Made by a program: the position numbers and the translations under genes. A model generated the notes under the pieces. That model ran no database searches and was not told the origin of the DNA. It was given only the letters and a program-made list of their open reading frames with translations. From Mycolicibacterium sp. 018/SC-01/001 (GTDB taxonomy: Bacteria > Actinomycetota > Actinomycetes > Mycobacteriales > Mycobacteriaceae), in NCBI RefSeq assembly GCF_007096635.1, contig NZ_VKAA01000002.1, positions 288,552 to 352,551 on the forward strand: a stretch of DNA of 64,000 nt, read 5' to 3'. Below, piece after piece: positions 46,137 to 55,727 of this stretch (position 1 is the stretch's first letter; each line of letters starts with the position of its first letter).

Positions 46137-47354
46137 ATGACACAGGCGTCTGCACCGGACGCGTCCCACGGGCAGCGCGGCGCGGTGCGTCGCGCGCTCG
46201 GCGTGGCCTTGGCCGTCACCGGCCTGCTGATCGGCGCGGCCGTACCGGCCAGCGCCGCCGAACTGATGCGGGTGACCTTCATCCGACACGGCGAGTCGGC
46301 GGGGAACGCCTCAGGCAACATCGACACCTCGACACCCGGACCGGTACTGACCGCCAAGGGTCAGCAGCAAGCCGAGGCGGTCGCAGCACTGCTCGAGGAC
46401 AACAACTACGACGGCATCTACGCCTCCACCATGGTCCGCACACAGCTCACCGCGGCCCCCATGTCGCAAGACCTGCGCCTCCCGATCCAGGTGCTACCCG
46501 GCCTGCAGGAGATCGAGGCGGGTGTGTTCGAGGGAACCCCCGAGAGCCAGGCATCCAGCGGATACGGCCTCTACCCGCTGGCCTGGGCCGTGCAGGGTAA
46601 TCGCGACCTCAGGATCCCCGGTTCGATCGACGGCAACGAGTTCGACGCCCGCGTCGACCAGGCGCTCGCGACGATCTACGATAACGGCGATCGCAATGCC
46701 GCCGTCTTCTCCCATGGCGGCGCCATCATGTTCTGGACCATGATGAACGCTCAAAACCTCACGGCCGCACAGAAAATCGATCTCCTGAGAACCGCACCGC
46801 TGGGTAACGCCCAGTACGTGATCGTCGAGGGCAACGCCGACGACGGCTGGACACTGGTCAACTGGAACGGCAGGCTGTTCGCGCCCGAACCGACCTTCGT
46901 CGCCGAGGTGCAGCGCCAGAGGCGGACACTGAATCGCCAACTCGCGGCCAGCGCCAAGGAGTTCGTCGACTCGTTCAGCTCGCGTGACCCCGCCACCATC
47001 GCGTCGGCCCTCAACGACAGCGTCACCGACGCGGCGTTCTCGATCTCCAAGTACCGCCGCGCCGTCCGGGCCGAGATCATCTCCCGAGTCGGCACGAGGA
47101 AGGAACCGACCCAGGTCTCGCTCGACGATACCGCCGAGCTCACGCGGGCAGAGGCTGCCGAAGCGGTCAAGACGTCCGACGACACCGCCAAGCGGGCACC
47201 GAAACGACACCGCATCAATAGGGTCGAGGCCGCCGACGAGCGCGACGGGACACCGCGCGACACCACGAAGCGGCCGACCAAGCGCCGCGCCATCTCGGCT
47301 GACTCGTCGGGCAGCTCGGGTGCACGTGCGGACGGTCAGGATGCCGCCGCCTGA
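46137..47354 (+). CDS. Secreted histidine phosphatase with long charged C-terminal tail
   Basis: 405 aa. A signal peptide (VRRALGVALAVTGLLIGAAVPASAA) is followed by a phosphoglycerate-mutase-like phosphatase domain with catalytic RHGE (FIRHGESAGN), R in STMVRTQ, Glu in EIEAGVFEG and SHGG (VFSHGGAIMFW). Residues ~290-405 form a basic/acidic low-complexity tail (KRAPKRHRINRV, TKRPTKRRAI). It is likely an exported or wall-associated phosphatase. GGGAGGA precedes the ATG by about 6 nt. Confidence 0.85.
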   Translation: MTQASAPDASHGQRGAVRRALGVALAVTGLLIGAAVPASAAELMRVTFIRHGESAGNASGNIDTSTPGPVLTAKGQQQAEAVAALLEDNNYDGIYASTMVRTQLTAAPMSQDLRLPIQVLPGLQEIEAGVFEGTPESQASSGYGLYPLAWAVQGNRDLRIPGSIDGNEFDARVDQALATIYDNGDRNAAVFSHGGAIMFWTMMNAQNLTAAQKIDLLRTAPLGNAQYVIVEGNADDGWTLVNWNGRLFAPEPTFVAEVQRQRRTLNRQLAASAKEFVDSFSSRDPATIASALNDSVTDAAFSISKYRRAVRAEIISRVGTRKEPTQVSLDDTAELTRAEAAEAVKTSDDTAKRAPKRHRINRVEAADERDGTPRDTTKRPTKRRAISADSSGSSGARADGQDAAA

Positions 47355-47454
47355 CACTGCGTGAGCAGGCGCGAGCGATCAGGCCCTCCGTCGACAGCGG
47401 AGGGCCTGATCGACTTCGCTATTCGACCACAGCCGCCCGTACCCTGCCGCTACC

Positions 47455-48309
47455 GTGACACAGGTGGTGGTGCGACAACGTGTCGGAGGGTCCGGTGCAC
47501 CCCCGTCGATGGTGGCTCGAATTTCGTTGATCCTCAGGGTGTTCGATCGAACCGGAACGTTGCTGCGCCTCGATGACGTCGCCGTCCGGACCGGGCTCCC
47601 CCGCTCGTCCACGCACCGCATCCTGACCCAGCTTCACGCGAGCGGTCTGGTGGAGCACAGAGCCGACGGGTACTGCCGTACCGCCGCGTGGCTGCCGGCC
47701 CCCGACGATCACCAGGCGCTGCGCCGAGTGGCCGCACCGGTTCTGGAGCGCCTGCACAGTGACACCATGTTGGTCGTGCACCTGGGCGTTCTCGTGGGCG
47801 CCGAGGTGACCTGCCTGGACAAGACATCCGGTCAGATCGCGGTGCCACTCACCGTGGGCGGGCGCACCCCTGCGCATGCCAGCGCACTGGGCAAGGCCGC
47901 TTTGGCCATGATGCCCGCTGAGGACATCGACACTCTTCTCGATCCCATGCTGCGCAAGATCACGCCGGCCACCATCGGCGAACTTCCCGCCCTGCATCAG
48001 GAGCTGGCCCGAATCCGAGCCCGGCACGGGCTCGCCTACGACGATCAGGAACTCGCCGTGGGAGTGGCCAGCGTCGCCGCGGCGATCCGCACCCCCTCCG
48101 GCGAGATCGCCGGCCTCTCCCTGACCGGTCCCGCCCCCGCCGAGAGACTGAAGCGAGTGGCGCCGTTCCTGACCCGGGCCGCTCGCGGGATCGCCGACCG
48201 ACTGGGCAGCACCGGCGCCCCCGCTCGTGGACACGCAGATCTCGTCGCCGTCACCGATGACATGCTGTCCCGGGTGTTGCGCACGCTGTCCTCGGACGAC
48301 TGGGTGTGA
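47455..48309 (+). CDS. IclR-family transcriptional regulator
   Basis: 284 aa from GTG. The N-terminal winged helix (VARISLILRVFDRTGTLLRLDDVAVRTGLPRSSTHRILTQLHASGLVEH) and C-terminal IclR effector domain (VGGRTPAHASALGKAALAMMP ... VAAAIRTPSGEIAGLSLTGP) are clear. It converges on the HsaA-like gene with a 7-bp gap and probably senses an aromatic or acyl metabolite of that neighbourhood. Confidence 0.9.
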   Translation: MTQVVVRQRVGGSGAPPSMVARISLILRVFDRTGTLLRLDDVAVRTGLPRSSTHRILTQLHASGLVEHRADGYCRTAAWLPAPDDHQALRRVAAPVLERLHSDTMLVVHLGVLVGAEVTCLDKTSGQIAVPLTVGGRTPAHASALGKAALAMMPAEDIDTLLDPMLRKITPATIGELPALHQELARIRARHGLAYDDQELAVGVASVAAAIRTPSGEIAGLSLTGPAPAERLKRVAPFLTRAARGIADRLGSTGAPARGHADLVAVTDDMLSRVLRTLSSDDWV

Positions 48310-48316
48310 GCGCCGA

Positions 48317-49444
48317 TCACCAGATCAGGTCATCGATGCCGAGCCCAAGCGTGAATCGACCGGCGACGGACAACACCTGGTCGACGTTGCTCGACACGTG
48401 CTTGCTGGCCGTGTGCACGTCGCGCCACAGACGTTCGATCACCACCTCCCCGTCGACCCCGTGCTCAGCGTCCTGCGCGCCGGCATCCACGACAGCTCGC
48501 ACCGCGCCGACCGCCCGTTCACACGCCATCACCTGGTCGCGCCGGGTCCGCAACACCAGATCGGTATCAGGGTGTCCGCCGCCGGCAACGCACCGCACGA
48601 GATCGCCGACGTTGCGGTGGATCTGCAGCAGTGACAGCTCGACATCCGTGGCCGCCATGGCGACGGGATGCGACGCCGCACGTTGTGCTGTCTCTCCCGC
48701 GCTGTGGAGGGCACGCTGGGCCGCACCCAGTAGCGGCATGGTTCCGGCCAGCGTGAAAACGGTCGGCTGCGGTAGTTGATCCAACGCTGTGGGAAACACC
48801 TCACGATCGAGGTGCAGCCAGCTGAATACACGATGATCCGGCACGAAGGCGCCGGCCACCACCACGTCGTCCGCGCCGATCCCCCGCAATCCCAGACCGT
48901 TCCACGTCGGCTCGACGGCGTAGTCGGCGCTCGGCACCAACACGGCCATGAAGTCCTGCGCGGCGCCGTCGGCGCCGATCCGCAGCGCCGCGGCGCTCAA
49001 CCACGAGGAGTGCCGGGCCCCGGTGCACCTCGACCAGCGGCCCGTGAGCCAGAAACCGCCGTCACGACGATGCAGCCGCCCCGTCGGCGCGTAGGACGAG
49101 CACAGCAGGGCACGGCGATCGGCTCCCCAGATCTCGACGAGCACGCGCGGATCGCGCATCGACAGGCCCCAGCTGTTCACGCCCAGCCATCCGGCGAGCC
49201 ACCCGGTCGACGTGCACGCCATCGAAAGTTCCCGCGTCGCCGTGAGATACACCTCGAGGTCGGCGTCGAGTCCACCGGCGGGCCGCGGCTGCAGCAGTCC
49301 GAAGTAACCGGCGTCGTGCAGCGCTTCGATCACGTCGGCGGACACCACACCGTGACGGTCGACGTCGGCGGCGGAGTTCTCGACGGCGGGCAGCAGAGAT
49401 CGCACCGCATCGAGCACTGACCGAGCAGACGGACTCGACATCAT
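48317..49444 (-). CDS. HsaA-like flavin-dependent monooxygenase (acyl-CoA dehydrogenase fold)
   Basis: 375 aa from ATG 49444 (or 49441). The layout follows HsaA/group D hydroxylases: ALHDAGYFGLLQPRPAGGL, CTSTGWLAGWLGVNSWGL, LCSSYAPTGRLHRRDGGFWLTGRWSRCTG, LRGIGADDVVVAGAFVPDHR and a C-terminal helical bundle ending FWRDVHTA-like (RLWRDVHTASKHV). These enzymes use reduced FMN/FAD from a partner reductase to hydroxylate aromatics or remodel acyl substrates. No reductase is nearby. It is divergent from a shortened paralog at 49504 with a 59-bp gap. Confidence 0.82.
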   Translation of the reverse strand: MMSSPSARSVLDAVRSLLPAVENSAADVDRHGVVSADVIEALHDAGYFGLLQPRPAGGLDADLEVYLTATRELSMACTSTGWLAGWLGVNSWGLSMRDPRVLVEIWGADRRALLCSSYAPTGRLHRRDGGFWLTGRWSRCTGARHSSWLSAAALRIGADGAAQDFMAVLVPSADYAVEPTWNGLGLRGIGADDVVVAGAFVPDHRVFSWLHLDREVFPTALDQLPQPTVFTLAGTMPLLGAAQRALHSAGETAQRAASHPVAMAATDVELSLLQIHRNVGDLVRCVAGGGHPDTDLVLRTRRDQVMACERAVGAVRAVVDAGAQDAEHGVDGEVVIERLWRDVHTASKHVSSNVDQVLSVAGRFTLGLGIDDLIW

Positions 49445-49503
49445 CGGCGGGTTCTCCGTGCCACGATCATGCTTACCACTCGGCGTCGGCAGGAAAGGTT
49501 GGT

Positions 49504-50313
49504 ATGACCGGTACGGACATGCCGGTTCGCGAGTTCGTCTCCCACATCCGCGAACTCGCCATCGTGGACAGCTCCCGAGCATGGCTCGAAGCGACGTTCG
49601 ACGACGGCGCCGCCTCGGTCGATGCCCACCCCGGATCCGGCGCCACACTGGTAGCCCGGGCCCATGGAGGCAGCGGCGCACTCGTCGACGGACGCCTCAC
49701 AGGACGGTGGACTGCGGTCGTCGGAGGGCGCTTCGCCGACTGGTTGCTCCTCCCCGCCCGAAGCAGCACGCTGCACCACGTCCTCGTCGCCCGCGACAGA
49801 GTGGATGTCGACGGCAGGACAGTGCGCGGCGGCCTACGCACCGCGGGACTGGCCGACGTGGCGGCTGACGTGACCGTGGCTGCGGCCGACGTGCTCCCGC
49901 TGGATCGCAGCACACCCATCCGAGCTGCCGGCGTGGCGACTGCCGCGGTGGTGGGGTCCGCCCAGGGTCTGTGGCGCCGGCACGTCGAGCAACTCCGGAG
50001 TCACCTCGCGGCCTACCACGGCGGCACGACGGCGGATTCCGATGCGGCTCAGGTGGCGCGGGCAGCGTCGGATCTCGATGCCGCCGAGCTGCAGCTCGCT
50101 CACATCGGTTCCGCACCAGAGGATCTCGAGCGCAGTGTGTGGGTGTGCCGGCAGGCCGTCGCGCGTGCGCGTTCGGCCGCCGATCGGCTCCTCGAACACA
50201 GCAGGCACGCCCTCGACGCCGACGACCCGGTGACGCGGCGGTGGTGCGACGTGGACACCGGCGCCCGGCTGGCTCATCGCATGTTCGACCACATGAGTGC
50301 CTCGCTACGCTGA
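49504..50313 (+). CDS. Truncated acyl-CoA-dehydrogenase-fold protein, partner-like
   Basis: 269 aa. It aligns in outline with the beta-domain and C-terminal helices of the HsaA-like family ([58 protein letters not shown]) but lacks about 100 N-terminal residues, so it cannot be a complete enzyme. It may be a non-catalytic subunit of a heteromer with the divergent gene, as in mycobacterial FadE heterotetramers, or a degenerate copy. It lies 4 nt upstream of the enoyl-CoA hydratase ATG, so is probably co-transcribed with it. Confidence 0.7.
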   Translation: MTGTDMPVREFVSHIRELAIVDSSRAWLEATFDDGAASVDAHPGSGATLVARAHGGSGALVDGRLTGRWTAVVGGRFADWLLLPARSSTLHHVLVARDRVDVDGRTVRGGLRTAGLADVAADVTVAAADVLPLDRSTPIRAAGVATAAVVGSAQGLWRRHVEQLRSHLAAYHGGTTADSDAAQVARAASDLDAAELQLAHIGSAPEDLERSVWVCRQAVARARSAADRLLEHSRHALDADDPVTRRWCDVDTGARLAHRMFDHMSASLR

Positions 50314-50317
50314 GCGA

Positions 50318-51070
50318 ATGTCCGATCTGGTACTCGCCGAGGTCACCGACCGCGTGGCGATCATCACCGTCAACGATCCCGACCGCCGCAACGCCGTCAC
50401 CGCAGAGATGTCGGCGCAGCTGCGTGCTGCGGTCGATGCCGCGGAAGCCGACCCCGACGTGCACGCGGTGATCGTGACCGGCGCGGGGAAAGCGTTCTGC
50501 GCCGGCGCCGATCTGAGTGCGCTGGGCGCCGCGACCGAAGAGGGACTGCGGGTGATCTACGACGGCTTCCTCGCCGTCGCCGAGTGCACGCTCCCGACGA
50601 TCGCCGCGGTGAACGGACCCGCGGTGGGCGCAGGCCTCAATCTCGCCCTGGCCGCCGACGTCCGCATCGCCGGACCCGCGGCGTTGTTCGATCCGCGGTT
50701 CCAGAAGCTCGGCATCCATCCCGGGGGCGGCGCGACGTGGATGCTGCAGCGGGCCATCGGTCCCCAAGCCGCCCGCGCCGCACTGCTTTTCGGCATGCGG
50801 TTCGACGCGCAGGCGGCGGTGCGGCACGGTCTCGCACTCGAGGTGGCCGACGATCCTGTTGCCGCGGCCCGAGCCCTCGCGGCCGGACCCGCGTCGGCGC
50901 CGCGCGACGTGGTGTTGTCGACCAAGGCGTCGATGCGTGCGACAGTCAACCCCGGCACGGTCGACCTCGACCAGCACCGAGCCGCTGTCGACGTCGAGAT
51001 CGGTCCTCAGGCACGGTCGATCGAATCTCCCGAGTTCGCGCGACGATTGGCTGCCGCGCAACGCCGGTGA
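50318..51070 (+). CDS. echA14: Enoyl-CoA hydratase/isomerase (EchA14-like)
   Basis: 250 aa from ATG 50318. Crotonase signatures: [20 protein letters not shown] (oxyanion hole) and [25 protein letters not shown]. It probably hydrates trans-2-enoyl-CoA in beta-oxidation. It converges on bkdC with a 16-bp gap. EchA14 (Rv2486) in M. tuberculosis lies in the same part of the gene order, so the symbol is a positional guess. Confidence 0.8.
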   Translation: MSDLVLAEVTDRVAIITVNDPDRRNAVTAEMSAQLRAAVDAAEADPDVHAVIVTGAGKAFCAGADLSALGAATEEGLRVIYDGFLAVAECTLPTIAAVNGPAVGAGLNLALAADVRIAGPAALFDPRFQKLGIHPGGGATWMLQRAIGPQAARAALLFGMRFDAQAAVRHGLALEVADDPVAAARALAAGPASAPRDVVLSTKASMRATVNPGTVDLDQHRAAVDVEIGPQARSIESPEFARRLAAAQRR

Positions 51071-51086
51071 ACTACAGGCCGGTGAA

Positions 51087-52223
51087 CTACAGATCGAGAA
51101 GCGCGCGCGCCGGCGACTCGATCAGCGAGCGCAGCTCGGCCAGGAAGGCGCCCGCCTGTGCCCCGTCGGCGACCCGGTGATCGAAGGCGCAGGTGAGCCT
51201 CATCGTCGGCCGCGCCACCACCTGCCCGTCGACCACGACCGCGCGCTCCTTGAGCGACCCCACACCCAGGATCGCCGCCTCCGGATGGTTGATCACCGGC
51301 GTGCCGTCGTCGAGCCCGAGCGAGCCGAAGTTCGACACCGTGAACGTCGACCCCTGCAGTTCGGCCGGTGTGGCTGTGCCATCGCGCGCTGCGGTCACCA
51401 AGCGTGCGACATCCTCGGCGAGCGTGCGGGTGGTGGCGCGGTGTGCATCGGTGACCACTGGGACCAGCAACCCGCGCGGCGCCGCGACCGCGACGCCGAG
51501 ATGGATCGCGGGATGGTGGTGGATGCGGGGACCGTCGACCGTGTCGAGCCACGTCGCGTTGAGTTCGGGATGGTTGCGCAGCGCCGCGACGGTGAATCGC
51601 AGCACCAGCACGAAGGGAGTCACCGCCGCCGCCCCGGCACGCACGCACTCATCGCGCAGTGCGAGCAGCGCGGATGCGTCGACGTCGACCGAGGCGTTGG
51701 CGTCTGGAAACTCTCTGCGTGACAGCGCCATTCGCCGTGCCATCGCCAAACGCACACCTGTCACCGGCGCATCCTGCCCGGACGCCGCGGCCACGACGTC
51801 GCCCCGGGTCACGATGCCGTCCGGCCCCGAGGGCCCGACGGCACCCAGATCGACACCGAGCTCGGCGGCCAGCTTGCGCACCGGGGGTTTGGTCCGCACC
51901 CGTCGCCGGCGGCTGCGGTCCATCGTCTCGTCGGTGCCGTAACCGACGAGCACCGGCTGCCGTGGCGGGCCCGACTCCCCCGCCGTCTCGATACGCACCA
52001 GCAGCGCACCGACCGGCAGCGTCTCCCCTGCGACACCACCCCGTTCGGCGATCCGCCCGGCGAACGGGCTCGGGATCTCGACCTCGGCCTTGTTGGTCTC
52101 GACCGTGCACAGGGTCTGATTGAGCGCCACCTCGTCGCCCACATCGACCGCCCAGCTGGTGATCGTCGCATCCTCCAGGCCCTCACCGAGATCGGGCACC
52201 AGGAACTCCCGCGTCGTCGTCAT
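51087..52223 (-). CDS. bkdC: BkdC: E2 dihydrolipoyl acyltransferase of branched-chain keto-acid dehydrogenase
   Basis: 378 aa from ATG 52223 (ATGA overlap with bkdB). Single lipoyl domain with target Lys in [10 protein letters not shown] (~44); peripheral-subunit-binding domain ([34 protein letters not shown]); catalytic domain ending [12 protein letters not shown] (His/Asp motif). It transfers isovaleryl/isobutyryl groups to CoA. It is the ortholog of Rv2495c. Confidence 0.93.
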   Translation of the reverse strand: MTTTREFLVPDLGEGLEDATITSWAVDVGDEVALNQTLCTVETNKAEVEIPSPFAGRIAERGGVAGETLPVGALLVRIETAGESGPPRQPVLVGYGTDETMDRSRRRRVRTKPPVRKLAAELGVDLGAVGPSGPDGIVTRGDVVAAASGQDAPVTGVRLAMARRMALSRREFPDANASVDVDASALLALRDECVRAGAAAVTPFVLVLRFTVAALRNHPELNATWLDTVDGPRIHHHPAIHLGVAVAAPRGLLVPVVTDAHRATTRTLAEDVARLVTAARDGTATPAELQGSTFTVSNFGSLGLDDGTPVINHPEAAILGVGSLKERAVVVDGQVVARPTMRLTCAFDHRVADGAQAGAFLAELRSLIESPARALLDL

Positions 52224-53239
52224 GGCCGGCTCATCGCCGCGTCGACGCAGTCCAGCAGTCGATCGACCCCGGGCAGCCAGAGGCGTTCCAGCCGGGCCGG
52301 TGGATACGGGGTGTCGAATCCGGTGGCGCGCAACACCGGCGCCTCCAGCTCGTAGAAGCACTCCTCGGAGATGCGGGCGGCCAGCTCGGCTCCGAAACCG
52401 AGCGTGCGGGCACCCTCGTGCATCACCACCGCCCGACCGGTCCGCCGCACCGACGCCGTCACCGTCTCCATGTCCAGCGGGTTCAGCGTTCGAAGATCGA
52501 CGACTTCGATACGTGCATCGGATGTTTCGGCGGCTGTCAGGGCGGTCGCGACGAGCGGGCCGTAGGTGATGACCGTGACGTCCTCACCGGGTCGGCGGAT
52601 CACGGCACGTCCCAGGGGTTCCGCCGGGTTGCGGGTGTCGACGGGTTCTTTGGCCCAGTAGCGGCGTTTGGGTTCGAGGAAGATCACCGGATCGCGCTCG
52701 GCGATCGCATACCGCAGTAGCCAGTAGGCATCCGACGGCGTGGCCGGCACGACGACCTTCAACCCGGCCGTGTGCAGCCAGTAGGTCTCGGTGGACTCCG
52801 AATGGTGTTCCACCGCACCGATTCCGCCGAACGACGGAATGCGGATGGTCACCGGCATGTCGACCGCACCGTGCGTGCGCATCCGGTACTTGGCCAGATG
52901 ACTGACGATCTGGTCGAACGCGGGAGCGGCGAAACCGTCGAACTGGATCTCCGGCACCGGCACGAACCCGCGGATCGCCATCCCGATCGCGATGCCGACG
53001 ATCGCGGATTCGGCGAGTGGGGTGTCGAAACATCGGCTGTCGCCGAACCTTCGGGCCAATCCGTCGGTGACGCGGAAGACGCCGCCGAGCGTGGCCACGT
53101 CCTCCCCGAAAACCAGCACCCGGTCGTCGGCGGCCATCGCATCCGACAGGGCCCGGTTGATGGCCTGCGCCATCGACAGCGCCTCGACGTCGGGCAAATC
53201 GTCGTCGAACCCGAAGGGCCGCTCGATCAACTGCGTCAT
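52220..53239 (-). CDS. bkdB: BkdB: E1-beta of branched-chain keto-acid dehydrogenase
   Basis: 339 aa from ATG 53239. Transketolase-type pyrimidine-binding domain: [27 protein letters not shown], then [20 protein letters not shown] and a C-terminal E1 domain. With BkdA it forms the thiamin-diphosphate-dependent E1 that decarboxylates leucine, isoleucine and valine keto acids. It is 1 nt from the bkdA stop. It is the ortholog of Rv2496c. Confidence 0.94.
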   Translation of the reverse strand: MTQLIERPFGFDDDLPDVEALSMAQAINRALSDAMAADDRVLVFGEDVATLGGVFRVTDGLARRFGDSRCFDTPLAESAIVGIAIGMAIRGFVPVPEIQFDGFAAPAFDQIVSHLAKYRMRTHGAVDMPVTIRIPSFGGIGAVEHHSESTETYWLHTAGLKVVVPATPSDAYWLLRYAIAERDPVIFLEPKRRYWAKEPVDTRNPAEPLGRAVIRRPGEDVTVITYGPLVATALTAAETSDARIEVVDLRTLNPLDMETVTASVRRTGRAVVMHEGARTLGFGAELAARISEECFYELEAPVLRATGFDTPYPPARLERLWLPGVDRLLDCVDAAMSRP

Positions 53240-53240
53240 C

Positions 53241-54329
53241 TCACGCCTCCTCGACGGTGTCGGTGCCCGATTCGACGGCCAGTTCGGCGACCAACGCGTC
53301 GCGCTGGCGCACCAGGTCCGGCGTGATGCGGTGGTACACGGCGTCGAAGACCTCGCCGATGTCCGGATCGGGCTCACCGAGGACGGCCTCGCGCAGTTCT
53401 GCGCGCAGCCGCTGCGCGCGGTGCATGACCCGCTCCTCCAGCCGCTGCGTCCACACGTCCTCCCCCTCGAGGTACGTGCGATACCTGGCGATCGGATCCC
53501 GGGCCAGCCAGCGCTCGACCTCATCGCGGTCGCGGTAACGGGTGGGATCGTCAGAGGTGGTGTGTGGACCCATCCGGTAGGTGACCGCTTCGATCAACGT
53601 CGGCCCGCAGCCGGCGCGGGCACGGGCCGCCGCCTCGCTCATGACCGCGTAGCACGCGAGGACGTCGTTACCGTCGACCTGCACGCCGGTCATGCCGTAG
53701 CCGTCGGCACGCTGGGCGATCGACGGCCCGGCCACCTGGCGGTGCACCGGCACGGAGATCGCCCACTGGTTGTTCTGGACGAAGAACACACACGGCGCCC
53801 GGTACACCGACGCGAGGTTGAGCGCTTCGTGCACGTCGCCCTCGCTGGTGGCGCCATCGCCGAGGAACGCGACGGTCACGCTGTCCTCACCCAGCCGCTG
53901 GGCGGCCATCGCGGCGCCGACGGCGTGCAGACCCTGCGTGCCGATCGGGATCGAGACGGGCGCACAGCATCTCTCGGTGAAGCCGAGCCCGCCGTGCCAC
54001 CGGCCGCGCCACAGCGCGCCGACCTGCGGGGGCGCGATCCCGCGCACCAGGAACGCCCCGAGCTCGCGATATTGCGGGAACAGCCAGTCGGTCTTGCGCA
54101 GGCACGCCGTCGCACCGACCTGTGCCGCCTCCTGTCCGCGACAGGACGCGTAGAGCGCGAGCTCACCTTGGCGTTGCAGGTTGACGAACTCGGTGTCGAG
54201 CTCGCGGGTGACGACCATGGACTCGTAGAGCCAGGCCAGGGTTTCGGGAGGCAGCTGTCTTCGGTATCGCGTGTCCGCTGTCGGCGCGCCATCGGGCGCG
54301 ACGAGCACAATCGGTTCGACACCGGCCAT
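53241..54329 (-). CDS. bkdA: BkdA: E1-alpha of branched-chain keto-acid dehydrogenase
   Basis: 362 aa; ATG 54329 is chosen because GGAGG lies just upstream, over ATG 54347. The thiamin-diphosphate motif GDG...NN is seen in FLGDGATSEGDVHEALNLASVYRAPCVFFVQNNQW. Phosphorylation-loop-like YRMGPHTTSDDPTRYR lies near residue 270. It is the first gene of the bkdABC set, 100 nt below citE, and may have its own promoter. It is the ortholog of Rv2497c. Confidence 0.93.
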   Translation of the reverse strand: MAGVEPIVLVAPDGAPTADTRYRRQLPPETLAWLYESMVVTRELDTEFVNLQRQGELALYASCRGQEAAQVGATACLRKTDWLFPQYRELGAFLVRGIAPPQVGALWRGRWHGGLGFTERCCAPVSIPIGTQGLHAVGAAMAAQRLGEDSVTVAFLGDGATSEGDVHEALNLASVYRAPCVFFVQNNQWAISVPVHRQVAGPSIAQRADGYGMTGVQVDGNDVLACYAVMSEAAARARAGCGPTLIEAVTYRMGPHTTSDDPTRYRDRDEVERWLARDPIARYRTYLEGEDVWTQRLEERVMHRAQRLRAELREAVLGEPDPDIGEVFDAVYHRITPDLVRQRDALVAELAVESGTDTVEEA

Positions 54330-54395
54330 ACCGCCTCCTAGGGCCACTGGCGGCGGGTCGCGCCGTCAGTCGACTGAGGTGCTCAGCACGGAGGC

Positions 54396-54409
54396 GGTCG
54401 GTGCCGACC
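54396..54409. terminator. Hairpin between citE and bkdA
   Basis: GGTCGG-TG-CCGACC forms a 6-bp stem with a 2-nt loop in the citE/bkdA gap, near a CAGTCGACTG palindrome (54367-54376). It may attenuate read-through between the two halves of the operon; low certainty. Confidence 0.35.
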
Positions 54410-54429
54410 TCGGGTGGGAGGTCTGTCCG

Positions 54430-55248
54430 TCAGCTGCCGGGGTGAGGCGCCAACGAGACGATGCGCTCCGCCCGCCGCAGTACTGGGGCATCCACCATGA
54501 TGCCACCGAATGCGAAGACACCCCGTTGCGTACGCGCCGTGTCGAGCACGCGGCGCGCCCAGTCGACCTGCTCCTCGGTCGGGGTGTACGCCGAGCGGAT
54601 GACTGCGACCTGCGTCGGGTGGATGGCGACCTTGGCGTCGAAACCGACCGCGACGGCGTCGTCGCTCTCGGCCCGCAACCCGGCGACATCTCGGATGTCG
54701 AGGTACACCGAGTCCAGCGCGAGCCGGCCATGGGCCTTGGCGGCGAGCAGGGTCTGCGAACGGACGTGGCGGGCGACGTCGCGGTAGGTGCCGTCCGGCC
54801 ACCGATTGGCGGTGCCGCCGGTCAGAGCGAACAGATCTTCGGCACCCCACATCACGGCGTAGGTGTTGGCGACCCCCGCGAGCTCGGCGACCCTCAGCGC
54901 GCCCGACGGCGTCTCGACCAGCACGACGACCTGGCGCGGCGCGAGCGAGGCCACCTGATCGGTGGTCTCGGTCTTGGCGAGCATGACCGCGCCGTAGCCG
55001 GTCTGGGCCAGCGCCTCGAGGTCGTCCGCATGGTCGGGGGTGCCGACCGGGTTCACGCGCACGACGGTGCGGGCGGGATCGAGCGGCGTCGCGATCAGCG
55101 CGGCCCGCGCAGCGTCCCGGTCTTTGGCCGCCACCCCGTCCTCGAGGTCGAGGATCACGACATCGGCTGCGGCAGCGGCCTTCTCGAAACGTTCCGGACG
55201 GTCGGCCGGACAGAAGAGCCAGCCCGGGCCGGGCGCGTCGAGCGTCAT
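54430..55248 (-). CDS. citE: CitE: beta-hydroxyacyl-CoA (HMG-CoA/citramalyl-CoA) lyase
   Basis: 272 aa from ATG 55248 (ATGA overlap). HpcH/HpaI-type TIM barrel: VVILDLEDGVAAKDRDAARAAL, VRVNPVGTPDHADDL, VLVETPSGALRVAELAG, MWGAEDLFALTGG. It matches Rv2498c, reported as a stereospecific beta-hydroxyacyl-CoA lyase acting on (R)-HMG-CoA in leucine breakdown and on (S)-citramalyl-CoA in itaconate breakdown. Its MaoC neighbour supplies the hydration step. Confidence 0.9.
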   Translation of the reverse strand: MTLDAPGPGWLFCPADRPERFEKAAAAADVVILDLEDGVAAKDRDAARAALIATPLDPARTVVRVNPVGTPDHADDLEALAQTGYGAVMLAKTETTDQVASLAPRQVVVLVETPSGALRVAELAGVANTYAVMWGAEDLFALTGGTANRWPDGTYRDVARHVRSQTLLAAKAHGRLALDSVYLDIRDVAGLRAESDDAVAVGFDAKVAIHPTQVAVIRSAYTPTEEQVDWARRVLDTARTQRGVFAFGGIMVDAPVLRRAERIVSLAPHPGS

Positions 55249-55727
55249 GCCTGCCCCTCGGGACGCTTGCGCACCATGGTCTTTCGGGACGCCGTGGCGA
55301 CGACGTCGCCGTGCTGGTTGCGTCCGGTGTGTGCGAACGTCACGATCCCCTCTCCGGGACGGCTCTTGGACTCCCGCAGGTCGGTCACCTCGGTCTCGGC
55401 GTAGAGCGTATCCCCGTGGAACAGCGGTTTGGGGAAGGCGATCTCCCCGAAGCCGAGGTTGCCGACGATCGTGCCCTGGGTCAATTGGGCCACCGACAGA
55501 CCCACCAGCGTGGAGAGCGTGAACATCGAATTGACCAGCCGCGCATGGAAGGGCGGCAGCGCGTCGGAGAACGCCGCGTCGAGGTGCAACGCCTGGGTGT
55601 TCATCGTCAGCGTGGTGAACAGGACGTTGTCGGCTTCGGTGATCGTACGGCCCGGCCGGTGCTGGTACAGCACACCGGTGTCGAACTCCTCGAACCACAA
55701 ACCCCGTTGCACCACGACGCGCTTCAC
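55245..55727 (-). CDS. MaoC-family (R)-enoyl-CoA hydratase (Rv2499c)
   Basis: 160 aa from GTG 55727, which overlaps the fadE19 stop (GTGA). It has a hotdog hydratase fold with the catalytic stretch TTLTMNTQALHLDAAF (N/H pair) and GDTLYAETEVTDLRESKSRPGEGIVTF. It is likely to hydrate methylglutaconyl- or itaconyl-CoA for CitE. It is translationally coupled on both sides. Confidence 0.88.
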   Translation of the reverse strand: MKRVVVQRGLWFEEFDTGVLYQHRPGRTITEADNVLFTTLTMNTQALHLDAAFSDALPPFHARLVNSMFTLSTLVGLSVAQLTQGTIVGNLGFGEIAFPKPLFHGDTLYAETEVTDLRESKSRPGEGIVTFAHTGRNQHGDVVATASRKTMVRKRPEGQA

